From Phoronis ovalis (lineage: Eukaryota > Phoronida > Phoronidae), in assembly GCA_028565635.1 (NCBI GenBank), contig JAOXYB010087163.1, forward strand, positions 1 to 22,548: 22,548 nt of DNA. Direction: 5' to 3'. Position 1 is the stretch's first letter, and each line of letters starts with the position of its first letter. This document shows, piece by piece, positions 1-11,000 of the stretch. Under the pieces are notes generated by a model. The model was given only the letters and a program-made list of their open reading frames with translations, searched no databases and had not been told where the DNA came from. The position numbers and the translations under genes were made by a program.

Positions 1-203
1 TAAATCATCGTTTATATTTTTATGCAAATACAAGTACATCTCATACATTTATCATTAATCTCTGCTTGAATTTCCTTTGTGTCAAAATTCTTCCTTCGTT
101 TATGATGAATACAGGGAACCTTCAGCTTGTGCCTATATAAAGCCATTACTGATTACGTTTAGGTGGTACTGGAATTGAACATGCGACATTTTTCATCCAC
201 AGA

Positions 204-270
204 AAATGCCAAACAGAATCAACGAGAGCATCCCATTTTCTGAAACTGTATTCAGTGATGATAAGAATGT
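204..270 (+). other. Possible upstream exon of TBC1D32, uncertain
   Basis: The bases TTTTCATCCACAG before 204 look like an acceptor and GTACAA after 270 like a weak donor. Two of the three frames are open. One reads NRINESIPFSETVFSDDKN but ends in phase 0. The frame that fits the phase of the exon at 351 reads less convincingly. I do not include it in the gene model. Otherwise 1-350 holds only AT-rich intron-like sequence. Confidence 0.2.
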
Positions 271-350
271 ACAATGTTTTGTTATCATTTATCACCCGTT
301 TCTTTATCATACTTACTCAAATAACTTGTTACTCTTTATTTCATTCACAG

Positions 351-3300
351 AGTGCTGAGCGTAATGACTTCATGTCTTGATACCTTCTTATTACTTGAGT
401 CCCAGTATAAACTTCATGATTCCTTACTTGGTTGTCAGAAACTCAATGTAACTGAAGATGGGTATGTACCAGTCTCTGGCAATGAAGAGCATATAATTAA
501 ACTAACCCAGCAATCACTTTTGTTATGTACAGTAGTATTATTTTACAAATTCTTTTTCACCAAAAAAAAATTGTAAGCAGCTCTGGTAGGCACTTAATAA
601 GAAGTTTTAACTATAAAATTACATATATGCATTACCCATATATTTAAAAAAATGCAATTACAGGATTTCTCTCGCTAAATATACAAATTTTAAGTTAAAA
701 TATACAAATTTCATTAATTTTTGCATAAAAATGTTTTTTTTGTTACTGGATTAATCAAAGATTACTTTTTACTTAAAAGTGATTTCCAATCTGTTCTTTA
801 ATTCTCTGATATATGTTTCAGTAATGATATTATCGTTGACATGTTGTCAGTGGAACGCAACTATATACTGGTGCGAACTTATTCTGTGGGTGGCCCAAGT
901 GAAAGAATTATACCTCCAAGAGCAATTTCAATGGTAAGTTAATTTAATAGGCAATGATAGGCCCTCCAACTTCAACAGTTTTGCAAAAGTTCGGACTTCT
1001 TTGTTATGATTAATGGTTATCTTTCTGATGTTCTATATCAAATAAGAAAACATCCCAAATAAGTAAAATTTTGCTCGTTTCTGCTGTGTCACCTTTTAAC
1101 AGCTTTCGAACAGATTCAGCCTGAACAAACATTTCTTCTGTAAGCCTACTCTAGCACTTTAGCCACAGTAAAACAAAACGAATTGAAGAAATGAAATGTT
1201 TTCCTGAAGAAATATTAGGGGGTAACAATTTCTTTACAATTATGAGAGATGTTCTATTTATTACGTAGAAAATATATAATTATTCTCTTTTTTTACAATA
1301 ACATTTTGAGAAGATATAGTCACATTTAATTATTTATTACAGGATTCAGAACAAATTTTTACCTTGCCATTGTTTTCATCTTATCCTGTTCCTCGAGAAT
1401 ATCTTCCCAATATGGCAGGCAGATCGGCTATGAAACAAGGTATGTACACATTTAAGTGCATAGTGTATATATCCAAATGGAGATGGAAATCTTCATTGAT
1501 TTGACTTTTATTTTGTACCATATGACAGATTTATCACTAAATGAGTCAAAAAAGTAAAAGTTTCATTAAAATTTAGATTTTTGTATATAGATTATTCTAT
1601 GAACTCTTTTTTGATGCCGAGAGTTAAATATTAAAATTTAACAGTCTACATTTTTTTGAAATTGTTTTAATGCTTTGTTATTAAAGCTGCATGTTTCAGA
1701 ATATTATAATCATTTGCTTTTAGCTGTAGAGGTAGAACTTTAATGTTTGCTCACGTTGTAGATTAGAACTGCAGATTTAAGATTTTTTTATTAATGCTTA
1801 TAGCTGTAGTGATAGAATTGCTTACTCTTTGTAATATGTTTGCTTTGTTTACAGTTGCTTTTAGTACAGCAGGCTTTGATATTCCAGGTAGTGATGCCAT
1901 CATTAAGCATACACATTTAACAAAGCTGCACCCAAAAATACTCCTGTCTCAATTGAACACTTTTTTAAAATTAATATGTTCACTTTGCCTGCTTGTATAT
2001 ACATTAAAAAAAGCATGCTACTGTTGTGATAAAAAAGTTAATTTGAACAGTTTGTATTCTGAGTGATATTTCTAATTTATGCACTGCTATTTTGCTACTA
2101 ACTACACATAGTTCTTTGTTGACGACTTTGTCTTGAGATCCTCGTGGGATGTGTGTAAAGACATCAGTCAGTAGGTCTGTAGCATGCAGATGATCTATAC
2201 TACATGATTTTAGCTTTTTATTGCACTTTACAAATAAAATTGTAATAACATGATTATTTTTAAAATATCTTTTGTGTTTTTAAATAAAAGTTTATTCATA
2301 TTCAAACAATCTTACTCATTTATTTATATAAGCACAATTTAATGACCTGCTGAAAATAATTAGTGTGACATTGTTCTTCACTTCAGAAAATGAATTGACA
2401 AAATTTCTGAGTGATACCAAGGAGTCTGACCAAAACCTGACTTGGCTTGAAAAATGCAGAAAAACACTTTGTACCCAGCTTACAACTAAACCTGAGCAAC
2501 TCAAAGGAGCAGGTAAGAAACTTGTGTCATTTTTCAGCTTGTCAATTTTTTAAGTTCACTTGGTAAATAGTTAACAACTCATCTGAATGGGTGAAAGGTT
2601 TAATCTGATTCACTGCATCTGGCAGATTTAGATTACTTTATTATAATAGTGAAAGACATACTGCCGCATGTACTGCTTAATTTGTCACAGTTATTCACAC
2701 ATTTATTTTGTTATTATATTGGCTATATGCATTTAAATATTGGTCAAAATCATTATTTAAAATTTTTTTCTGCACACTGTATCTTCAGTAACATTATATT
2801 CATTACTACTTCTGTATAATAACGACAATATCTCTTTCAGTTTTACAAGATCTGTTAGAAAAGGTGTTACCGGCTCTGTCAAATATTCATGAAGAGGCTA
2901 TATTCCCGCTCATAGAATATTCAGCTATGGATATGGGTTTGAAAAGTTATCAGTTGACTTCCTTACAAAAGCTGGGTGTTACCATGGCAATAAGGTTTGT
3001 TTCTGATATTTTTCTGTTTGTATTTTCAAGTTCTGAAATTAAAGTTCTCTACAAACAACATTAAAATAGATTTACATTCTTGCCACATTGCGTTATTTGC
3101 AAGGATATTGTAAGGGCATAGAAAACTTTCAAATAATAGTTAAAAAATTTTTTGTTTGCATATATATAGATATACAAGATTATTTTGTAATTGGACCTTT
3201 TCTAATTGTGTTTCAAATTATCAAAGGCATATGAGGGTCACATACTTTATTCCTCAAAAATGAAAGTAAAACAGTATATTTTGTGTACAATATTCTATTG

Positions 3301-6300
3301 CAAATTTATAAAGAATATTGTGCATATAATTTTTTTAATTCTAGTGTATGAATTTGAAAAATGTAAGTTAAATTTTTCAATGCTGCAGTGAATGCTGGGA
3401 CAGACAGTAAATCACATATTTTGACTGAGTATCCCCCTGGTGGACAATCTTGAAATTTTAATTAGAAACGCATTGCATTATACTCAATTTTTATTTAATT
3501 TTTTTTATGTTAAACTTTGTAGATATGGTTGTCACTTGAAACTTATCAATCCTTCATCTGAAGTGACAGACAACCTGACACAACTGTTGCGACAATGTGG
3601 TTACTTCCTTAGTCAACAACAGAAGCGAGTTGATACAGTGTTACGTTATCTACAGGGAGGATACATGGGCTTTGACTGGTTTGCTTCTTCTGTATTTTTA
3701 ATTATGAATGGTAACTTAGAACGATCGTGGAAGTTTTTGTATCAGTTTACGACACTGGCAGCATCTGGATATCTGTGGGGACAACGACTTCACTCATCTG
3801 TAAGTGTATAAATTAGACAACTTATAGATGCTAGTGATATTTTAAAACTCGCGGGCCTGTCTGCGCTGTTTGATTTGCAGGCTCGCTGATCAAACTGCAT
3901 CCGGGTCCTTATTTGGTGTTACTATGATGTCATAATTGTGTGGCAAACCAAGGACTATTTACATGCACATGGTGGCACCACCAATCAAATAACAGTCCAG
4001 TTCTCTCATGCTAAAGCGATTGATTCTTTTACAAAACATGGAAAGTGGACTTGATTGGGTTCATGGCCACCTAATGTAGTCCTAGTTGTGTTGCACAATC
4101 TTGTTTAGTTAGTTGCAGAAGCTAAGCAGCTTAAACGGAAGTAAATCACTGTTAATATGGGCTTATCACTTCAATACATCTTCAAAAACAATATGATTTG
4201 AAAGACATGTAAGGAAAATGATTAATTTCTATGTTCACTGGTTATTGCCCTGTCTGTTCTAGGTTCATTTACCTTCTTCTTTGGCGGCGAGTGGTATATC
4301 TCCTTTGTACTCAAGCACATGCCATAACATTGAACTTATACTACAATGTGAAGTGTCCCATGTTCATTCCGCATTTAAGATGTCTGGATATACATCCTCT
4401 CAAGTGAGTATATATTTTTCTGAATGTAAAGTGTGATGTGAAATAAACAGGACAGCTTACAGAGCAGATGTAAAACTGACATAATGCTTCATATGAAATT
4501 TATGCTGGAGGGATTTTATAACAACTAGCCTATCACATGTTATACCCATAGTACTACACTGAACTTTCATACACTTCAGCAGGATGTCAAATAATGTTGT
4601 TTCGTATGTATGGCAGCCAATATAATTTAAGCTATCACTAACCAAGCATACATAATTCCACATTATAGTAGTCCCAGACTAGATGCAGCAAATCTGCACT
4701 GGCTAAACTGACAAAAAAAACCAACAAAATGTGATTGGCTGATTTTTTTCATCTGAATAAGGATGAATAATGTAAATACATTAATCAGCAGTCCTTAGAC
4801 AGCAATAATAAACTAAATAAATTATCACTGTCCTGTCCAATGGAATGTTATATTTAACTCTTACTATAAACCTGCCAGTTCAGCCAGATCTCTGAAATAA
4901 ACCTTGACTTTTATTTTGCATCAGGAATTCCTTACCTGTGGCAGCAGGTATAACAATATTTTAGAAGAGGACTAGGCAATGATATATTCTGACCTAAGGT
5001 CAAAACACACAGAATCAATCAAATACTTTAAAATGTGGCTTATTTGTTTGAGCAGACAAGTATTAACATACAGTTATTGTTTTTAGGGTAAACAAAGAGC
5101 ACTTCTGTACAAACAAATAGCAATTTTTAATTCTGCAGCTAATATTATTTGCTCAAGGAAATAGAAATTTTGGAAATAATAATATTGAACCATAAGGTAA
5201 ATAATAATAATTGGATTTTCAATTGTGACAAGTATTTCTAAAGAAATAGGCTGATAAAGAGGTTTTTGCAGTACAGCTTATTCCCTTGGACCATGTCTTA
5301 AATACAAAATAGACACATTAATGTTATATATATTAATATATAAATTATATTTATTTGAAATTATATTTCATAAAAATTACAAGTACTATTTCTGGATATT
5401 ATACATTCTCTCAAGTGAGTATATATTTTTCTGAATGTAAAGTGTGATGTGAAATAAACAGGACAGCTTACAGAGCAGATGTAAAACTGACAAATTACTT
5501 ACTACAAAGGTATATACAGTTAAAAAAACTTCATTAATCATGTATTTAAAATACCACCAAAAGACAGTTTAAATGCAGAGAAATATATTATTAATATGTT
5601 ACAATCACAGTTACAAGATATAACATTTGCTCTTTGGAAAACTTTTCACAATTATATTAACAAGACATGGGTATCTCTCAACACATATATCATTGCTTCT
5701 CCATACCATACTACATGCAGCGCCATCTGGACAAAACATCTAGACACTGAACACATTGAATTTTCTTATTTCCATTCTTTTTTAAAATGCAAATTAAACT
5801 ATGTCTTACTTAATTTCAAAACTTTTTATCTTAGCATGTTATGATGTCATGGTCTTGTTTTCCTTCTATCTTCAGAAAACTTTGCAAACTGGTCCAAAAG
5901 ATTTAGAACTGCTCGCAAGGAGCGCTCTGTTCCATCTGAAATAATAGCAGTGTCATCTACATATTGGCTCATCTTGAACTGTTTACCGCTATCTTTAATT
6001 CAAACTTCCGCATCTCTGGAATGTGCAGCCAGTTCTGGATATTTCGTTATTTTTTTACTCATATAATACAGCCAGCCACCTTTATTTCTAGTGAATAATT
6101 CCAGTGAGTTACAAATATATGTGATGCCACTGGGGGATTGATATGTTATACAAGTTACTTTAATTATTGTTCTTTCTATAAAATTAAAATGTACGCAAGA
6201 AATTTTATGATGATTTTCTTACAAAAATAAAATGTACTCCAACTAGGATACCTGTACCAGGAAAGTGATAGATGTACTGTGTATAAAAAACACATTTCAG

Positions 6301-7184
6301 AGATTCCCAATTTTTCACAAAAAGAGTTTGGCAAATCTCAAATTGTTAGTCCAAAATCATTGTGCATTTTATGTCCTAATTTTGAAAAATTGTATTAGCA
6401 GAAATAGTACTGAAATGCTGTAAAATATTAATCAAAAGTAGAAAGTTTAAGTTTTGTTTATTTGCATGTATGTAATTTTCAATTTTTGAAGCATTTTCTT
6501 GTTTAGATTTGTCAGCATTGGCTTCGTCAGTGTTTCTGGAACTATTTAGACTGGCCAGATATCAGCCATTACATTGCATTGTGTACAGTCCTTGGGATTG
6601 ACTATCAGGTTTATATGTGTGTAGCGATTCTACGGTATCTACAGAGAGAAATCTTACTGCAACATCAAAAGGGAAACCTAGTTATTTTTCTCAAAGTAAG
6701 TAGTACAAGAGAAATACCTGTTATCGTAGTAAAAAAAATCAATTTATGTGCCAGCTAACTTCATACACCCATCATTTCAAGGCATAATTTTCTACAGAGT
6801 TTAAACTCGTCATCTAAAAACTTTTAACATTATTTTATAATGCTATCAAATAGTACATTCTGTATATAAATGCAAGTCAAAATTTTACAAAAAGTGGCAA
6901 GATTTTGTCAGATAGGTTTAAGATAAGAGATTGCGATGCAGATGCTTCATCTCCATAAATTGATACTTTTTTCTGTAATACCTTGTTTTTTATTTTATAT
7001 TTTTTCATGGTCAAAAGTTTTTTTATTAGTACAATAAATTATTATTATAATTATAAAAACATCTTTGTAGGAAGAGCCAATACGTGGTTTTAAAGTTGGT
7101 GAGCATTTAGAATTTATGCAGCAATTGGAAGAGAAGTACAGAAAGACAATTCTATCAGACATGTTAAACTTGTCCAAGCCATGA
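351..7184 (+). CDS. TBC1D32: TBC1D32 / broad-minded (BROMI) homologue, C-terminal part, 5' end outside the window
   Basis: Spliced coding exons read at 351-461, 822-933, 1343-1439, 1855-1887 (probable microexon), 2387-2512, 2841-2994, 3523-3799, 4263-4403, 6507-6695 and 7071-7184, ending in TGA at 7182-7184. All junctions are GT-AG and phases match from 351 onward, giving about 450 residues. Recognisable blocks are [12 protein letters not shown] in the second exon, GYMGFDWF and [10 protein letters not shown] in the 277-nt exon, and [16 protein letters not shown] followed by [17 protein letters not shown] near the end. These fit the C-terminal TBC-like region of broad-minded (about 1,250 aa in vertebrates), so roughly the last third is here. 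Known of the family: BROMI works with the kinase CCRK/CDK20 at the cilium and is needed for ciliary structure and Hedgehog signalling. The family call is from memory of motifs. The frame of the first exon (351-461) is the least secure part. Confidence 0.82.
1855..1887 (+). CDS. TBC1D32: Probable 33-nt microexon of TBC1D32
   Basis: A pyrimidine-rich tract ending TTTACAG precedes 33 bases, followed by the donor GTAGTG. The exon enters and leaves in phase 1, exactly matching the donor after 1439 and the acceptor before 2387. It adds [11 protein letters not shown] without a stop, between MKQ and ENELTKF. Because its length is divisible by three, including or skipping it keeps the frame, so it could be an optional cassette. 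Transcript evidence would be needed to be sure that it is used. Confidence 0.55.
2995..3522 (+). other. TBC1D32 intron, no other feature
   Basis: AT-rich intron between the exons ending at 2994 (donor GTTTGT) and starting at 3523 (acceptor TTTGTAG). The short open stretches inside have no recognisable product, and I see no repeat or RNA gene. Confidence 0.7.
3945..4087. repeat. Imperfect foldback (MITE-like) in a TBC1D32 intron
   Basis: The left arm (about 3945-3989, including AAGGACTATTT and GGTGGCACCACCAATCAA) pairs imperfectly with the right arm (about 4051-4087, TTGATTGGG, ATGGCCACC and TAGTCCTAG). A GC-richer patch with its own short inverted repeat (GTTTGAT / ATCAAAC) lies just upstream at 3850-3890. 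This resembles a decayed nonautonomous element inside the intron 3800-4262. No target duplication is evident. Confidence 0.35.
4384..4481 (+). repeat. Direct repeat copy 1, spanning an exon end and its splice donor
   Basis: The stretch from CTGGATAT in the exon to AAACTGACA in the intron is repeated at 5392-5492. The last 84 bases, starting at TCTCAAGTGAGT, are identical in both copies. Copy 1 contains the real junction CAA|GTGAGT at 4403/4404. Confidence 0.9.
5392..5492 (+). repeat. Direct repeat copy 2, intronic, with a duplicated donor
   Basis: Second copy of the repeat at 4384-4481, 1,008 bases downstream start to start and in the same orientation. It is identical over its last 84 bases and differs by a 3-base insertion and one substitution before that. 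It carries the same donor-like CAA|GTGAGT at 5414/5415, inside the intron. The DNA between the copies (4482-5391) is AT-rich with no recognisable gene. Confidence 0.9.
5874..6035 (-). mobile_element. Relic of a non-LTR (LINE) retrotransposon reverse transcriptase
   Basis: The minus strand reads [15 protein letters not shown] and then [17 protein letters not shown], the layout around the catalytic YxDD box of LINE-type reverse transcriptases, where YADDT is usual. The YVDD codons lie at 5952-5963. Upstream in the same frame is [11 protein letters not shown], then an in-frame TGA at 6000-6002. Similarity stops at about 5874. It is a short dead fragment inside a TBC1D32 intron, on the opposite strand to that gene. 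Confidence 0.7.
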
Positions 7185-7641
7185 TTCTTGTATCAAAAAT
7201 ATTTCTAAGATAAATGCGATATGTATGACAGCCTACTGCAGCCAGTTTGAAGCTTATAGTTTAGCATCTACAATCAGTTGAGATACTTTGTGTTGCAAGG
7301 CTTGTTTGGTGTTAAAAAAAACATTTTTGTCAATTTTGGTAAATATATGTGTTGCCAATAAGATTTTATTACACCATAAGATTTCTAACATGCAGTGTTC
7401 TGTTACAGTAGTATTCTTTAATTCTGTATTTATTTTCAAGTAGCATGATTAGTCCTAAATGACTAAATATGTTTCATGATGCAGAATCTCAGTTTATAAT
7501 CTTTTATTTTAACAGTTGCATCATGTAGCATTATTTCTTTCCAGTGAACGAGTAATGTTATTGATACGTCCACTTTTTTAATTTCAAATAATATTCCGTC
7601 CTGTATTTATTTTTGTAAGATGCTGTAAATAGGAAACTTCA

Positions 7642-7765
7642 ATGTTGTACATAGCATTATTCTTAATATGTAATAATGTTGTACATAGCATTATTCTTGA
7701 TATGTATTAATGTTGTACATAGTATGTATTAATGTTGTACATAGCATTATTCTTGATATGTATTA
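7642..7765 (+). repeat. 34-bp minisatellite, four units, in the TBC1D32 3' UTR
   Basis: Units start at 7642, 7676, 7710 and 7732 with ATGTTGTACATAG. Units 1, 2 and 4 are 34 bp. Unit 3 is 22 bp, with a 12-bp internal deletion. Units 2 and 4 are identical and unit 1 differs at two or three bases. It lies between the TBC1D32 stop and its likely poly(A) signal, so it should be transcribed. Confidence 0.95.
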
Positions 7766-7845
7766 TATTTAAAAGAACTTGATAATTAGAGATCATTCTG
7801 CTACTTCAGATACAGTGAGCATCTATCAGTCTGTCTTAAATACAA

Positions 7846-7851
7846 TTTATT
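7846..7851 (-). terminator. Likely poly(A) signal of TTLL9
   Basis: TTTATT on the + strand is AATAAA on the minus strand. It is the first one past the TTLL9 stop, 227 bases away. It lies only 8 bases from the TBC1D32 signal on the opposite strand, so the two tails probably overlap. Confidence 0.6.
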
Positions 7852-7858
7852 TAATGTC

Positions 7859-7864
7859 AATAAA
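7859..7864 (+). terminator. Likely poly(A) signal of TBC1D32
   Basis: First AATAAA downstream of the TBC1D32 stop, 675 bases away. The stretch 7185-7858 has none and would be the 3' UTR. Confidence 0.6.
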
Positions 7865-8077
7865 TCACTTAATATTATGAACATTTGTTACCTAAAAAGT
7901 GTATAAAATATTTCTAAACTCATTTAAAATAATGGAATGCATAATACATTTATAAGTTTTGAGCTCTAGGACTTCTTTAGAAGTATTGTCGTCGGAAACA
8001 AGTTGCGTTCTCAAAAACAAGTTGATGGACCATAAGTAATGGCTCTGCTGTTGTTGTTTTTTAGATCATGGTTAAAA

Positions 8078-11000
8078 TCATGAAGTTTTCTTGTTCATTT
8101 GCTGACTTTTGTATAACTGTTTTAACTGTCTCTTTCTGTCATTAATGCATCCTAAGAAAGAATTTGTTGAAATTGTTCCTGGAGATACGCAGTCCAAACC
8201 ATCATCGGTACAAACTGGACCATCGTCCCACAGTAAGTCATAACCACCAACACGCTTTTCCTTCCCAGTAAGTCTAAATTAGAGAGAAACATGTACATTA
8301 CAAAAAACATTTTACAACCATCTGAGATTGGATTCGTATAAAGCGTGATACAATTTATTAAATATGTACTAATTACACTTTAATATGAATTAAAGAAACT
8401 TCAAAAAAATTCAATGAAAAAGATATTAAGCAAAAATTCCAAGATCATACTGGTTTGGAAGTTATTAGAACTGTTCTAAAGGCAACATGAATACATCCAG
8501 ATAGATTTACATAAGTCTCAAAAACATTGATTTGTTTTTGCTGCTTATCCTTATAGGATATGCAGCGTTTGCTGTGGTGCTGATGTGGTTATATAAACAA
8601 AGAGCAATTTTGTGTAAATGTTCAGTTTAAGCAGCTTGTTATGATGATTCTCATCATGGCCTTGTTATAAATGTATTTCAGTTTGTAATACATATTTACC
8701 ACCAGTAAACTGAGTTTCTATGAAAGCCGCAAGTTTATCTTAAGATAGGCCTCTTAACTGGTGTATGTGATATTCTAAACGAAGCCAAAATTTCCTTAAA
8801 TTCAAAGGAAAATTTAGTTTATAGTTTTTTGAATTATTTAACATTTAAACTCACAAATTTGTCACTAGAAATAAACCATACCTGTTTTCAAGGTCAATAA
8901 TATTAAGAAGATCTTCTAATAAACCAGTTTTAAGATCATAATCCTCCTTACTACTAGCTGTGAGTGACGGAGAGGCATTTATCTCTATCAACCATCTAAA
9001 ATGTGAGAGAGCATAGTTAATTGGGAAACAAAGAAGTCGAAACTGAAGAAAATATCTCCGCATTTTAGTACACTCATTACTATTACAGAATGATTAGACA
9101 TATATGTTCCATTACATGAATTTGAGAAATGCCCTTTTAAACCACTAAATAATTACATTTAATGCAAAACATTTTTCGTAGGTCAACAATTTATGGACTG
9201 GTTGAATAACCAATCAGATACAAGAACATTCATGGTATACAACATATATGTCATATACCAAACTAAACACGCAACATTATGTATTAAACAAAACAATAAT
9301 TTATTAATTATTATTATTAAATAAATATTAATCAACTATGGAACATTTTATCACAGCTTTCAGTACTATCATGGCATCTTCATCAGTGGTGGCGACCTCT
9401 GGTGGAGGTGAGAAACTGATGTTGCTAGCTCTCATGAAAATGCCATGATGGTGCCAAAAAATTTGGTATTTGAACAAAGTGTTCTGAACTTGAGTAACAT
9501 TTATTTAAGTTGATCTTATCTCAGAACAGCTGGATGAATATTCACAGGAATTACAATGTTTCAAAATAAGGTTTAGTAAAATTCAATACTCGTGAAAAGT
9601 TTCTTGTGTCAAGTTATGTTCCGCTGGCAAATAAAATAAAAGAAATAAATAAAAAAGATAATTTTTATTTAGAAATGATCAAATATCTGGAAAGCTACAT
9701 TATATTATTCTGACCAATAGAGGCTTGTAGGCTATTTGAATGTAATTGGTCTTTGAACGAAATGAAAAGCGAGTCATTGTTCAATCACAAAATGTAACCT
9801 GCTGGGAACATTTGGTTTGAGATCGAAAAGCCTGCCTTACCCACAAAATCTTGAGGTATAGACAAAACCTTACTTACGGCTTCATATTTGCATCTAGTAG
9901 AATATCATATCCATACATTTCAAAGCAATGTTTGTCATTTATAATCACTTTCTGCACACTTTGTAATGTTCTTATGAAAATTTGGTCCATCTCGCGAAAA
10001 CACTGCTCCACCTATTCCAAATTTAATAATTATTACTCGGGAAAAAATCTTAAAGAAAATATAGCAGAATCCACTAAAAAGTATGAAAAATCATTACTAC
10101 AGTGTTAACTAGCATGTGATGTTACATTTTTATTGATAATGCTACCTTTACAGACATATGAGGTAGCTATATGTCACAAAATTAGCACAACCCAGGCAAA
10201 TATATTGTTAACCCAGCAAAACTCTACTGTAATACAACTATTACGACATAATGAAACAATTGATAAATGTATGGTGCAGTAGTTTTTGATGTAATCGCAT
10301 TTTTGCAAAATAAAAAGTGCTACTATCTGTTTGACTAAGGTTTTACTTACTGCCTCAATGCCATGTTTAGCTATGAGGTATCTTTTGAGTTGTTCTGTTG
10401 ACCATTTGCAACCTTTATCTGGATCATAATCTGGCGCCGTCTTCTGAATGGCAACATTTGTCAAGTGGACAACTAAATGAAGTCAAGGAAGGTGTAATAT
10501 TGATACTAACAATGAACAACAAATTCAAGTGTGTATACAGAGAGGATGGCTAGATAAGATCACTTGGATATGTTACAGCAGTAAAACAATAACAATTAAA
10601 AGAAGTCAATAAATAACCAATCTATAAAAAATTTGTGATAATTTTATTTCTGTTCCATTGCAAGTATTTTTTTAAAGAATCGTTTTCAATGAAATGTCAT
10701 AAATTTTTTGATGATAGAGGAAAATCTGTCTGATTTATTTCATGTGCTGTTCGGTTTGCCTTCATAGTCCCCAGGGCTGGCTCAGTGCCAAAATGGCAAA
10801 GTTGTATGTGAGCACTAATCGATACATTACAAGACTATATTCCAATATAAAGCTTTGCTTTCTTCAAACTATTGTGCATTCAAAATCTTTACTAACATCA
10901 GCAGGAAAACTGATGCTTGATATCTCACATCTGATCAAGTGCAACTGTCATTTATATTTTTGAAGGATACAGGCATCATCAATGGAATCCAATGAGAACC

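Larger units (their letters stand above)
4404..6506 (+). other. Large TBC1D32 intron
   Basis: Intron between the exons ending at 4403 and starting at 6507. It contains the two direct-repeat copies and the LINE relic described separately. The remainder is AT-rich, and short open stretches such as 5596-5844 have no recognisable product. Confidence 0.75.

Noticed and set aside
1794-2066. 90-codon open stretch on the + strand
   Set aside because: It reads through the microexon into AT-rich intron with no protein-like continuation. Only 1855-1887 fits the splicing phases.
5596-5844. 82-codon open stretch on the + strand
   Set aside because: Composition is that of AT-rich intron; no motif and no splice fit.
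10760-10830. tRNA-derived SINE head
   Set aside because: An A-box-like GGCTCAGTG is present, but no B box or A-rich tail at the expected place.
10742-10963. 73-codon + strand open stretch
   Set aside because: No recognisable domain; it lies inside a TTLL9 intron on the opposite strand.
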